Source of the DNA: Comamonas odontotermitis
Lineage (GTDB): Bacteria; Pseudomonadota; Gammaproteobacteria; Burkholderiales; Burkholderiaceae_C
Assembly (NCBI RefSeq): GCF_020080045.1
Contig: NZ_CP083451.1
Coordinates: 620,001-684,000, forward strand
Direction of reading: 5' to 3'
DNA length: 64,000 nucleotides
The notes below the pieces were generated by a model. The model worked only from the letters and a program-made list of their open reading frames with translations. It searched no databases and was not told the origin of the DNA. This document shows, in pieces, positions 40,893 to 49,242 of this stretch (position 1 is the stretch's first letter; each line of letters starts with the position of its first letter). Both the position numbers and the translations under genes were made by a program.

Positions 40893-41588
40893 ATGCGCAT
40901 ACTGCTGATTGAAGACGAGCTGGAAATGGCGAACTGGCTGGGGCGGGCGCTCAGGCAGTCCAATATTGGCGTAGAGCATGCGCACAATGCAGCGGTGGCC
41001 ACCACACTGCTGCAGGATGGCAGCTTCGATGTGGTGGTGCTGGATCTGCAACTGCCAGACCAGCACGGCTTTGACTGGCTGTCTGCCGTGCGTGCCCGTG
41101 GCAACCGTGTGCCGGTGCTGGTGTTGACTGCCCAGGGAGCGGTGCAAGACCGCGTGGAAGGCCTGCACCGTGGTGCGGATGACTATCTGACCAAGCCCTT
41201 TGAACTGGCCGAACTGGAAGCGCGGCTTGCTGCGTTGCACCGGCGCAGCCAGGGCCGGGCGCAACCACAGGTGGAATGTGGATCGCTGCGGTATGACGGC
41301 AACCATGGCACTTTCTGGTTGGCCAATGCCGTGCTCAGCCTGACGCCGCGCGAACATGCGGCGCTGGAAGGCTTGGTGGCGCGCATCGGCGCGCCTGTGG
41401 GCAAGGCACGGCTGGCGGCCAAGGTATTTCCGCAGGAGAGCGCGGTTGGCCCCGATGCCATTGAGCAGGTGCTGCACCGACTGCGCCGTAAACTGGCGGG
41501 CAGCGATGTGCACATCGTGACGGTGCGCGGGCTGGGCTATATGCTGGAGCCTACCCAGAATCTGCTGAGTGGCCCGCTTGCACCATGA
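40893..41588 (+). CDS. tctD: OmpR-family response regulator (TctD-like)
   Basis: 231 residues. The receiver domain has the acidic pocket EDE (7-9), phosphoacceptor Asp51 in VVVLDLQLPD and the conserved Lys in LTKPFEL. The C-terminal winged helix (residues about 130-222) ends RGLGYMLEP. It overlaps the kinase gene by four bases and is followed by tctB and tctA, so it probably activates tricarboxylate uptake. Confidence 0.9.
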   Translation: MRILLIEDELEMANWLGRALRQSNIGVEHAHNAAVATTLLQDGSFDVVVLDLQLPDQHGFDWLSAVRARGNRVPVLVLTAQGAVQDRVEGLHRGADDYLTKPFELAELEARLAALHRRSQGRAQPQVECGSLRYDGNHGTFWLANAVLSLTPREHAALEGLVARIGAPVGKARLAAKVFPQESAVGPDAIEQVLHRLRRKLAGSDVHIVTVRGLGYMLEPTQNLLSGPLAP

Positions 41589-43096
41589 ACTGGCGTGGGC
41601 TGCGTTGGCGGCTGCTGTGGGTGCTGGTGCCGGTGCTGGTCGCCCTGTTTGTATTCGACAGTTGGCGTGATTCGGCCAGCCTCAGGCGCGAGCTTGACAG
41701 GGCCTATGACCAGAGCCTGCTGGAGCCCGCGCAGGCATTGGCCGACAGTCTGGGATGGGACGAAGAGGGGGCTGTCACGCTTACGGCACCATTTCATATC
41801 ATCTCGATGTTCGAAGCCGTCAACGGCCAGCACAAGTATCTGCGCGTGGCAATGCAGGCGTCCGACGGCAGCCGTCAGCGCGTGCTGATGGGAGCGGCTT
41901 CGTTTCCGCCACCCCCCGATACCAGCGGCTCGCCTCCGCATGATTTCACGCACGGGGCCGATGGAGACCGCCGCTTCTACAACGCCAATGTCAGAGGCCA
42001 GCCGGTGCGCGTCGCAGCATTGTTGCGGGTGGTGCATGACCGTAATGGCCAGGAGTGGCGTGTGCTGATCCAGACGGCGCAAGACACCAAGCGCGTGAGC
42101 GGCGTGTTGCAAGACCTTTTGTGGGAGACGCTGTGGCGTGACGCGCGCACCCTGGCGGTGCTGGTACTCGTCGTGTGGTTTGGCATCGGCTGGGGGCTTC
42201 GCCCTCTGCGGGCCTTGCGCCGCACCATCCGCGAGCGCGGCAGCGATGATCTGCAGCCGCTGGATACGAGCCATGTACCTGCCGAGGTGCGGCCGCTGGT
42301 CGACGCGATGAACGAACACCTGGCCCAGCAGCGCGAGGCCTTGCAGGCGCAGCGCCAGTTTCTGGCAGATGCCTCGCACCAATTGCGCACGCCGCTGGCC
42401 ATCATGACCACACAGGCTGGCTATGCGTTGCGTGAGAGCGACCCCGCCGCCATTCGCACCAGCCTGCTGAGTATGCGGCAGCAACTGCAGCGCAGCCGCC
42501 GGGTTGCGGAGCAACTGCTGTCCCTGGCCAATGCCAGCCAGCCTGCGCAGGAGGCGCTGCAGCTGCAGTACTGCGATGTCAATGCAGTCGCCCGCGAGGT
42601 GGTGCTGGCGCATTTGCCGCTGGCGCTGGAAAAGCAGCAGGATCTGGGCTTTGTCGATGCGCGCGGCGAAGATTTTGACCCGGACGATGCGCCACAGGGC
42701 GCTCCTGGGCTAGTGGCGCCTGTCGCAGCCAGCGGCAATGCCTTGTACGAGTTGCTGGCCAATATCGTGCATAACGCGATTCTCTATACCCCGGCAGGCG
42801 GCCGGATCAGTGTGCTGGTACAGGTGCAGGCCGAGCAGGTGCGGGTGCTGGTGCAGGACAACGGCCCGGGAATTGCCGCTGCGGACCGTGAGCGTGCGTT
42901 TGCACGCTTTGAGCGATTGCCGTCCAGTGCCGCAGGTGTGCAGACGACCGGCTCTGGCCTTGGACTGGCCATTGCGCGCACCTATGCGCGGCGCATGCAT
43001 GGTGATGTGTTGCTGGCCGACGGCGAGGGTGGTCGCGGGCTCGGCGTTTGCGTGCTTTTGCCACTGGCTCGGCCTGTCATGGGCAAGCTTTCATGA
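41585..43096 (+). CDS. tctE: Sensor histidine kinase (TctE-like)
   Basis: 503 residues. One membrane helix near the N-terminus (RLLWVLVPVLVALFVFD) and a second near residue 185 enclose a periplasmic sensor of about 150 residues. HAMP-like sequence leads to the H box FLADASHQLRTPLAIM (phospho-His near 265), an N box (NIVHNAILYTP), and G boxes DNGPGI and GSGLGLAIA. It forms a coupled pair with TctD. Confidence 0.9.
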   Translation: MNWRGLRWRLLWVLVPVLVALFVFDSWRDSASLRRELDRAYDQSLLEPAQALADSLGWDEEGAVTLTAPFHIISMFEAVNGQHKYLRVAMQASDGSRQRVLMGAASFPPPPDTSGSPPHDFTHGADGDRRFYNANVRGQPVRVAALLRVVHDRNGQEWRVLIQTAQDTKRVSGVLQDLLWETLWRDARTLAVLVLVVWFGIGWGLRPLRALRRTIRERGSDDLQPLDTSHVPAEVRPLVDAMNEHLAQQREALQAQRQFLADASHQLRTPLAIMTTQAGYALRESDPAAIRTSLLSMRQQLQRSRRVAEQLLSLANASQPAQEALQLQYCDVNAVAREVVLAHLPLALEKQQDLGFVDARGEDFDPDDAPQGAPGLVAPVAASGNALYELLANIVHNAILYTPAGGRISVLVQVQAEQVRVLVQDNGPGIAAADRERAFARFERLPSSAAGVQTTGSGLGLAIARTYARRMHGDVLLADGEGGRGLGVCVLLPLARPVMGKLS

Positions 43097-43109
43097 AACT
43101 GACAATTTC

Positions 43110-43125
43110 TACGTAGATATACGTA
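43110..43125. promoter_or_regulatory. Two TACGTA boxes one helical turn apart, possible TctD site
   Basis: TACGTAGATATACGTA holds two copies of the palindrome TACGTA with a 10-base repeat interval, immediately after tctE and about 90 bases before the leader ORF of tctB. OmpR-type regulators often bind repeats at a 10-11 base interval. Assignment to TctD is inferred from position. Confidence 0.45.
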
Positions 43126-43213
43126 TTTTGGGGATCGGCTCCGCATTTGGCAGCAGTTTGGAAGGTTCGTTTTCTAGACTTTCCAACGAAATTGCAACAA
43201 AAAGGAGACGAAG

Positions 43214-43282
43214 ATGCTGCATGCATGGTCTGCGCCCCACGCGGCGCAACTGCGGGGCTTGCCCGCCAGGGGGCTGCTATGA
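43214..43282 (+). CDS. 22-residue leader ORF translationally coupled to tctB
   Basis: An ATG directly after AAAAAGGAGACGAAG, the best ribosome binding site in this region, opens a 22-codon ORF (begins MLHAWSAPH, ends ARGLL). Its TGA overlaps the tctB start as ATGA. tctB itself has no good site of its own. This arrangement suggests coupled translation, or attenuation control of tctBA. The peptide resembles neither a signal peptide nor a TctC fragment. Confidence 0.55.
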   Translation: MLHAWSAPHAAQLRGLPARGLL

Positions 43283-43761
43283 GCTCCGGTGGAAAAAGCT
43301 ACAACAAGGATTACTACGGCGGTGCCTTGATGGTGCTGGTCGGCGGGTGCGCAGCCTACGCCGCACGCAGCTATAACATCGGCACACTGGACCACATGGG
43401 GCCTGGCTACTTCCCCTTTGCGGTGGGTATTCTGCTGGCGCTGACGGGTGTGCTGATTGCCCTCACGGCCAAGAAGAAGCCGAGCGGAGGCGAGGCCGCC
43501 CTGGTGGGCCATAACCACGACATTCCGGATTTTCGCGGCGCGGCCTGCATCATCCTGGGCACGGTGGCGTTTTACTTCTGCGGAGAGTACCTGGGCCTGT
43601 TGCCCGCAACCTTCGCCATTGTCTTCATCAGTGCGCTGGGCGACCGCAACAACAGCGTGATGGCGAGCTTCGTACTGGCGATGTCGATGATGATCGTTGC
43701 CGTGGTGATCTTCTGGTGGGCACTGCAGGTGCAGATGCCGCTCTTCAAGTGGGGGATGTAA
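43279..43761 (+). CDS. tctB: Tripartite tricarboxylate transporter small membrane subunit TctB
   Basis: 160 residues with four hydrophobic helices. DYYGGALMVLVGGCAAYAA and LDHMGPGYFPFAVGILLALTG (in parts) match TctB. It partners with TctA, encoded three bases downstream. The start overlaps the stop of a short upstream ORF. Confidence 0.9.
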   Translation: MSSGGKSYNKDYYGGALMVLVGGCAAYAARSYNIGTLDHMGPGYFPFAVGILLALTGVLIALTAKKKPSGGEAALVGHNHDIPDFRGAACIILGTVAFYFCGEYLGLLPATFAIVFISALGDRNNSVMASFVLAMSMMIVAVVIFWWALQVQMPLFKWGM

Positions 43762-43764
43762 GCC

Positions 43765-45318
43765 ATGGGACAAGCACTGCAAGACCTCTGGTTCGGCTTT
43801 GGCATCGCCTTTCAGGGCCATAACCTGATGTGGTCCTTCTTCGGTGTGCTGGTGGGTAACCTGATCGGCGTGCTGCCGGGCATGGGCGCGCTGTCGGCCA
43901 TCTCGATCCTGCTGCCACTCACCTACACCATGCATCCTGTGCCGGCCATTCTGATGCTGGCGGGGATTTTCTATGGTTCGCAGTACGGCGGTGCCATTGG
44001 TGCCATCCTGCTGAACCTGCCTTCGCATCCGCCGCATGCGGTGACCTGCCTGGACGGCTACCCGATGACCAAGAAAGGCAAGGGCGGAACGGCGCTGGGC
44101 ATCACGATGATCTGCTCGTTCTTTGCAGCGTCGGTCGGCATCATCGTGATGATCTTCGCGTCTCCGCTGCTGACGACGATTGCCTTCAAGTTTGGCCCGG
44201 CAGAACTGTTCTCGATCATGTTGCTGGGCCTGCTGGCTGGCTCGACCATGTCGCGCGGCTCTCCACTCAAGGGCGTGGCAATGACCTTGTTCGGCCTGTT
44301 GTGCGGTGTGGTCGGCACGGACGTGAACAGCGGCACTTTCCGCTTTGCGTTCGATATTCCAGATCTCAGCGATGGCCTGGAGATGGTGGCCGTGGCCATG
44401 GGATTGTTCGGCATTGCCGACTTTCTGCTGAACGTGAACAAGATGAAAGCGATCACCAGCAACACCAAGATGCGCATCCGCGACATGCGCCCTTCGATGG
44501 CAGAGCTGAAGGAGGCCTTCTGGCCCATGGTGCGCGGCACGGCAGTGGGCACGCTGTTTGGTGCCATGCCTGGTACGGGCCCCACGATCACCACCTTCAT
44601 CGCCTATGCGCTGGAGCAGAAAGTGGCCAAGGACCCGAACCAATTCGGCACGGGCATGATTGCAGGCGTGGCGGCTCCCGAGGCGTCGGCCCATTCGAAG
44701 ACGCAGGTGGATTTCATCCCCACGATGAGCCTGGGCATCCCGGGCGATGCCGTGATGGCGCTGCTGTTGGGCGCGCTGCTGATCCAGGGCATCCAGCCCG
44801 GCCCGCAACTGATCACCGAGCATCCGGATATCTTCTGGGGCCTGATTGCCAGCTTCTGGATTGGCAATGTGATCCTGATGATCCTGAATGTGCCGTTGAT
44901 CGGTGTGTGGGTGAAGATGCTGGCCGTACCTTACAAGTATCTGTTCCCGTCGGCCGTGTTCTTCATTGCGGTTGGGGTGTTCACCACCCAGAACAGCCTG
45001 TTCCATATCTGGGAGGTGCTGGCTTTCGGCATCATCGGTGCCATTTTGATGGTGCTCGATTTCTCGGTGGCGCCCATCATGCTGGGCTTTGTGCTGGGGC
45101 CGATGATGGAAGAGAATTTCCGCCGCGCACTCCTGCTGTCGCGTGGTGACATGCTGATCTTCATGCAGCGGCCGATCAGTGCCACCTTCGTCTGCATCAG
45201 CGCATTGCTGCTGCTGGCGGTGACCTGGTCTGCCTGGCGCAAGAAGTCGCGTGTACGCCAAGTGGAAGCGGCGGTGGAGGAAGAGACGGCCGCTGGCGGC
45301 GTTGCAATTGCGAAGTAA
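43765..45318 (+). CDS. tctA: Tripartite tricarboxylate transporter large membrane subunit TctA
   Basis: 517 residues with about 12 helices. It has GVLPGMGALSAISILLPLT, YGGAIGAILLNLPSHP, GAMPGTGPTITTF and ASAHSKTQVDFIPTMSLGIPG, the conserved glycine-rich signatures of TctA. It imports citrate-like carboxylates with TctB. The usual periplasmic binding protein TctC is not encoded in this operon. Confidence 0.95.
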   Translation: MGQALQDLWFGFGIAFQGHNLMWSFFGVLVGNLIGVLPGMGALSAISILLPLTYTMHPVPAILMLAGIFYGSQYGGAIGAILLNLPSHPPHAVTCLDGYPMTKKGKGGTALGITMICSFFAASVGIIVMIFASPLLTTIAFKFGPAELFSIMLLGLLAGSTMSRGSPLKGVAMTLFGLLCGVVGTDVNSGTFRFAFDIPDLSDGLEMVAVAMGLFGIADFLLNVNKMKAITSNTKMRIRDMRPSMAELKEAFWPMVRGTAVGTLFGAMPGTGPTITTFIAYALEQKVAKDPNQFGTGMIAGVAAPEASAHSKTQVDFIPTMSLGIPGDAVMALLLGALLIQGIQPGPQLITEHPDIFWGLIASFWIGNVILMILNVPLIGVWVKMLAVPYKYLFPSAVFFIAVGVFTTQNSLFHIWEVLAFGIIGAILMVLDFSVAPIMLGFVLGPMMEENFRRALLLSRGDMLIFMQRPISATFVCISALLLLAVTWSAWRKKSRVRQVEAAVEEETAAGGVAIAK

Positions 45319-45341
45319 GCCGCTTCCTGCTTCAAAAAACC

Positions 45342-45368
45342 AAAAGCCGCTCTCAAGAGCGGCTTTTT
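45342..45368 (+). terminator. Terminator after tctA
   Basis: AAAAGCCGCTCT and AGAGCGGCTTTTT form a stem with a two-base centre and T-tail. Its symmetry may also serve the convergent cysK gene, which ends at 45393. Confidence 0.9.
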
Positions 45369-45392
45369 CATGCGGAGCCTGGTGGGGGCATG

Positions 45393-46310
45393 TCAGGCGG
45401 GCAGAAAGCCTTCCACGGACAGGTAGCGCTCGCCGGTGTCATACGCAAAGCCCAGCACCTTGGCCCCAGCAGGCAGCTCCGGCAGCTTCTGCGCAATGGC
45501 TGCCAGTGTGGCGCCGGACGAGATACCGACAAACAGGCCTTCCTCGCGTGCGGCGCGGCGGGCATATTCGCGTGCGGGTTCGGCGTCGACCTGGATGACG
45601 CCGTCCAGCACACTGGTATCGAGGTTGCGCGGAATGAAGCCCGCACCGATGCCCTGGATCGGGTGCGGGGCTGGAGCGCCGCCCGAGATGACAGGGGAGG
45701 CAGTTGGCTCCACTGCAAATACTTTCAGCTGGGGGAACTTGGCCTTGAGCACGTGGGCAACGCCCGACAGGTGGCCGCCGGTGCCCACGCCGGTGATGAT
45801 GGCGTCGAGGCCATCGGGAAAGTCCGCCAGGATCTCCTGCGCGGTAGTGCGTTCGTGCACGGCAACGTTGGCGGGGTTCTCGAACTGCTGGGGAATCCAG
45901 GAGCCTGGGGTGCTGGCAGCCAGTTCTTCGGCGCGTGCGATGGCCCCTTTCATGCCTTTTTCCTTGGGCGTCAGGTCAAAGGTGGCGCCGTAGGCCAGCA
46001 TCAGGCGGCGGCGCTCGATGGACATGCTTTCCGGCATCACCAGGATCAGTTTGTAGCCCTTGACGGCCGCCACCAGGGCCAGGCCCACGCCGGTATTGCC
46101 GCTGGTAGGTTCGATGATGGTGCCTCCGGGCTTGAGGGCACCGGATTTTTCCGCGTCTTCCACCATGGCGAGTGCAATGCGGTCCTTGATGGAGCCGCCG
46201 GGATTGCTGCGCTCGGATTTGATCCAGACATTCGCATTGGTGCCAAACAGGCGGTTGATGTGGATCGATGGCGTGTTGCCGATGGTTTGCAAAATGTTGT
46301 CGAACTTCAT
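45393..46310 (-). CDS. cysK: Cysteine synthase (O-acetylserine sulfhydrylase)
   Basis: 305 residues of fold-type II PLP enzyme. The PLP lysine is in [10 protein letters not shown] near residue 42, the substrate loop is [10 protein letters not shown], the phosphate-binding glycine loop is [10 protein letters not shown], and the PLP N1 serine is in GISSGAT. It makes cysteine from O-acetylserine and sulfide. [12 protein letters not shown] and [12 protein letters not shown] favour CysK over CysM. It stands alone in its operon. Confidence 0.93.
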   Translation of the reverse strand: MKFDNILQTIGNTPSIHINRLFGTNANVWIKSERSNPGGSIKDRIALAMVEDAEKSGALKPGGTIIEPTSGNTGVGLALVAAVKGYKLILVMPESMSIERRRLMLAYGATFDLTPKEKGMKGAIARAEELAASTPGSWIPQQFENPANVAVHERTTAQEILADFPDGLDAIITGVGTGGHLSGVAHVLKAKFPQLKVFAVEPTASPVISGGAPAPHPIQGIGAGFIPRNLDTSVLDGVIQVDAEPAREYARRAAREEGLFVGISSGATLAAIAQKLPELPAGAKVLGFAYDTGERYLSVEGFLPA

Positions 46311-46481
46311 GGAACCTCCTGCGCAAGTCGGTGAGACGAAAAACCGGAGACCATTGTGAACGAGTTCATGTTTCCGTATGGAATATCAATATTCCTTGAT
46401 GCTCTGTTGGCCTGTGTCAGGGCCATCTGCCGCACTGCCGATTAACATGCAATGATGTGATTGCTGAAGGAGGGGAATGGC

Positions 46482-46643
46482 ATGCTCACATTTCAACAAA
46501 CCATGGTGGCGCTTTTTGTCTGCTGTGTGGCGCTGCTGGTGGGTTTTTCGTGGCGGTCCCGGCGATGGGCGCCGTGGTTGATGCTGGTGGCGGTTGTCTG
46601 CCTGCTCATGCTGATGAGCTACAGCATCCTCAACCTGATGTAG
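46482..46643 (+). CDS. Small two-helix membrane protein
   Basis: 53 residues from the ATG at 46482, preceded by AAGGAGGGG at good spacing. There are two hydrophobic segments (MVALFVCCVALLVGFSW and WLMLVAVVCLLMLMSYSIL) with an RSRR turn between them. No family is recognised. Its end overlaps the 3' end of the convergent exporter gene by 14 bases. The strong ribosome binding site and helical hairpin make a real protein likely. Confidence 0.65.
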   Translation: MLTFQQTMVALFVCCVALLVGFSWRSRRWAPWLMLVAVVCLLMLMSYSILNLM

Positions 46644-47538
46644 TGCGCGCGGTGGCAGACCGGGCCAGCCGCACCGGTGTTTTCCAGCGCTCTGCGAGTA
46701 CCACGCCCAGGATGGTGAGCGCGCCGCCAATCCATAGATAAGTCTGCAGTTGCTCCTTGGCCCAGGCGGCTGCAATCAAGGCTGTGAACAGCGGTGTCAG
46801 GTTGAAGAACATGATCGATCGGCTGGGCCCCAGGCGCACCACGGCCGTCATCCACATCCATGACGCCACGATGGACGCCATGGTGCCCGCATAGGCCACC
46901 ATGTACCAGTTGTGTGCATTGATGCCAATCTTGGGCGAAGCCAGATAGATCGGCAGTTGCGCAACCATGGCCACCACCATCTGCAGGTACAGCAGTTGCC
47001 AGCTGCTGATGGCAGGCATGTGCCAGCGTTTGAGCAGCACGTTGTAGACCGCATAGGCCGCACAGGCCAGCAGCATCAGCAGGTCGCCGCGGTTCAGGCC
47101 TTGCTCCAGCAACTGACCGGGATGCCCCTCGCTGACGACCAGCAGCACACCGCCGAAGGCCAGAACAGCGCCCAGCGCGCCGCCCATGGTCAGCGGCTGG
47201 CCCAGCAGGCCTACGCAGATGGCCAACACCAGCATGGGAGAGAGGGTGAGGATGATGCCCATGTGTGTGGCCGTCGTGTAGCCTGCGGCAAAGTAGGCGC
47301 AGCTTTGGTAGATGACCATGCCCAAAAGGCCCAGCACCAGAATCTGCAAGGCATGCTGGCGAACGGCGGCGCGGTTACGCCACACAGCCGGGAGCAGCAA
47401 CGGGGTGACGATCAGCACTGCCAGCACCCAGCGCAGGAAGCCGATTTCCGTAGGCGCAATGACGCCGGCCGATTGTTTGCTGACGACGGTATTGGCCGAC
47501 CAGATCAGCACGGCTAGAAGAGGGTAGAGATAGTTCAT
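46630..47538 (-). CDS. EamA/DMT-family exporter
   Basis: 302 residues with ten predicted helices in two EamA repeats. It starts YLYPLLAVLIWSANTVVSKQ and has FLRWVLAVLIVTPLLL in repeat 1 and MFFNLTPLFTALIAA with YLWIGGALTILGVVLAERW in repeat 2. Typical members export amino acids or other metabolites. The start at 47538 is chosen at the family N-terminus. It is divergent from an AraC regulator, which may control it. Confidence 0.9.
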   Translation of the reverse strand: MNYLYPLLAVLIWSANTVVSKQSAGVIAPTEIGFLRWVLAVLIVTPLLLPAVWRNRAAVRQHALQILVLGLLGMVIYQSCAYFAAGYTTATHMGIILTLSPMLVLAICVGLLGQPLTMGGALGAVLAFGGVLLVVSEGHPGQLLEQGLNRGDLLMLLACAAYAVYNVLLKRWHMPAISSWQLLYLQMVVAMVAQLPIYLASPKIGINAHNWYMVAYAGTMASIVASWMWMTAVVRLGPSRSIMFFNLTPLFTALIAAAWAKEQLQTYLWIGGALTILGVVLAERWKTPVRLARSATARTTSG

Positions 47539-47651
47539 TGTTTGCTTTCCACTGTCCCTATCATCGCTGTGGCTGATTTGAGAGGTATAGCTGCATTCGG
47601 ACAAACCATGCCATGCTTCAGACAAGCTCCTGCACCGCGCTCATTTCGACC

Positions 47652-48455
47652 ATGTCCTCCTCTGCCAGCTCTGCCCGTTCTTTGCCGATTTTTGACGTGG
47701 AAAGCGTCACCAGCCCGTATCTGGTGCGCTATGACGAATTTGCGGCAGGCAGCTTTGCTGCGCCGCACAGCCACCGTCTGGGCCACCTCAACTACACCGC
47801 TTGCGGCACCATGGCCATCGATACTGCCGGCCAGCATCTGGTGGCGCCGCCGCAGTACGGGGTGTGGATTCCGCCGGCGCAGGAGCATTGCTGCTATGTG
47901 CAGCACGCTGCGGTCTACCGCTCTTTCTATGTGCAGCCCCAGCTGTGCGATGTGTTGCCCCAGCAGGCCTGCATTCTGCGCATCAGCCCCATAGGGCGCA
48001 GCATCCTGGCGGACTTTGCCGAGCGCCAGGTGCAGGTGCCGGGCTCTCCGCAAGACCTGCGGCTCGCACAGGTGCTGGTCGATCAGCTGTGTCAGGCGCG
48101 CTTTGAAGGCAGCTTTCTGCCCTCGCCCAACAGCACGGCGCTGGCGGGCGTGTTGGATGCCCTGCGCGCGGATCCGGGAAGCCGCCGTTCGGTGGCCGAA
48201 TGGGCGCAGCAGGCCCATATGACCGAGCGTACCCTGGCGCGCCATTGTCAGCGCGAACTGGGCATGGCATTGGGCGAATGGCGCCAGCGTCTGCGCCACC
48301 TGTGTGCGGTGGAGGCATTGGGCCATGGCCGTACCGTGCAGGAGATCGCCTTTGATCTGGGCTACAGCACGGCGTCTGCTTTCATTGCCATGTTCCACCG
48401 GGAGACCGGTATGACGCCTGAACAATTCCGACGCGAATTGGTTGCGGATGCCTGA
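47652..48455 (+). CDS. AraC-family regulator with cupin sensor domain
   Basis: 267 residues. An N-terminal cupin-like domain (PHSHRLGHLNYTACG, PPQYGVWIPPAQEH) is followed by two helix-turn-helix units (VAEWAQQAHMTERTLARHC and VQEIAFDLGYSTASAFIAMF) and the end motif TGMTPEQFRRE. An in-frame ATG at 47613 would add 13 residues; neither start has a clear ribosome binding site. It is divergent from the EamA exporter. Confidence 0.87.
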   Translation: MSSSASSARSLPIFDVESVTSPYLVRYDEFAAGSFAAPHSHRLGHLNYTACGTMAIDTAGQHLVAPPQYGVWIPPAQEHCCYVQHAAVYRSFYVQPQLCDVLPQQACILRISPIGRSILADFAERQVQVPGSPQDLRLAQVLVDQLCQARFEGSFLPSPNSTALAGVLDALRADPGSRRSVAEWAQQAHMTERTLARHCQRELGMALGEWRQRLRHLCAVEALGHGRTVQEIAFDLGYSTASAFIAMFHRETGMTPEQFRRELVADA

Positions 48456-48647
48456 ATTTTTCTGATTTGTTTGTATGTGCTCACATTCTTGTTTTGTGAG
48501 GATGAACAATGGTTCAATGCTGCAGGGCGTTCTTTTGGATGGGCCCCGTTAGTACATTTGGACTATTTACCAAATGTTTCTGAAGGGGCAGTATCGGGGC
48601 TCAGACCATGCGCCCCATACGCCGGCGCTGGCAAGGAGAGACAGCGC

Positions 48648-49220
48648 ATGCCAGCCCCTGCAGAAATTCCCCGCCTTCACCCGTTCCGCTCCACGTTGCG
48701 CAAGGGTCTGCTCCGTGGCCTTCTGCTGGTTTGCGTGCAGCCCGTGTGGGCGCAAGGTACTGTGGCCAGCGATGCAACTGCAGGTTCTGTCGGTCTGCAG
48801 CCGCATGGCGCGCTCAGCGTGCAATACCGTGGAGCCGCGAAGCGGTTGAGTGCGGAGCAAATCGCGGCGCTGCCACAAAGCACCACGGTCACTGCAACGC
48901 CCTGGACGGATGGCGTATCGCGCTTCACCGGGCCGTTGGCGCGCGATGTCCTGCAAGCGGCAGGGGTGCGCATCACTCCAGGAATGACGGTGCAAGCCCA
49001 GGCTCTCAATGGCTACACCGTGAGTATTCCTGCCCAGGATTTTCAGCGCTGGCCCGTGGTGCTGGCTTTCAGCATGGATGGCAAGGCGCTGACACGGCGC
49101 GACAAGGGGCCGCTGTGGATCATCTATCCACGGGACAGCGACACCGTGCTGCAGGACGCCAAGTATGACCACCGCTGGGCCTGGCAGCTGAGCCAATTGC
49201 TTGTCAGTGATGCCCCGTAA
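48648..49220 (+). CDS. Periplasmic protein with sulfite-oxidase/YedY-like (Moco-binding) fold, no cofactor cysteine
   Basis: 190 residues. The N-terminal 32 residues look like a signal peptide (LRKGLLRGLLLVCVQPVWAQG). The mature part has FTGPLARDVLQAAGVR, LNGYTVSIPAQDF and KGPLWIIYPRD, recalling the oxidoreductase molybdopterin-binding domain. It contains no Cys in the mature chain, so it lacks the molybdenum ligand and is probably a binding or sensory protein rather than an enzyme. The start follows GCAAGGAGAGACAGCGC. A response regulator and a kinase follow on the same strand. Confidence 0.75.
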   Translation: MPAPAEIPRLHPFRSTLRKGLLRGLLLVCVQPVWAQGTVASDATAGSVGLQPHGALSVQYRGAAKRLSAEQIAALPQSTTVTATPWTDGVSRFTGPLARDVLQAAGVRITPGMTVQAQALNGYTVSIPAQDFQRWPVVLAFSMDGKALTRRDKGPLWIIYPRDSDTVLQDAKYDHRWAWQLSQLLVSDAP

Positions 49221-49242
49221 GCGCTACCAGAAAGAGTCAGGC

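Noticed and set aside
43174..45261. Open frame of 695 codons antisense to tctBA
   Set aside because: It mirrors the codon pattern of tctB/tctA, is full of His/Gln/Arg, and has no domain or ribosome binding site. It is a shadow frame of GC-rich coding DNA.
48480..48500. CTCACA/TGTGAG inverted repeat as a CRP-type site
   Set aside because: The spacing (9 bases) and half-sites do not match the TGTGA-N6-TCACA orientation of CRP; the arms are reversed.
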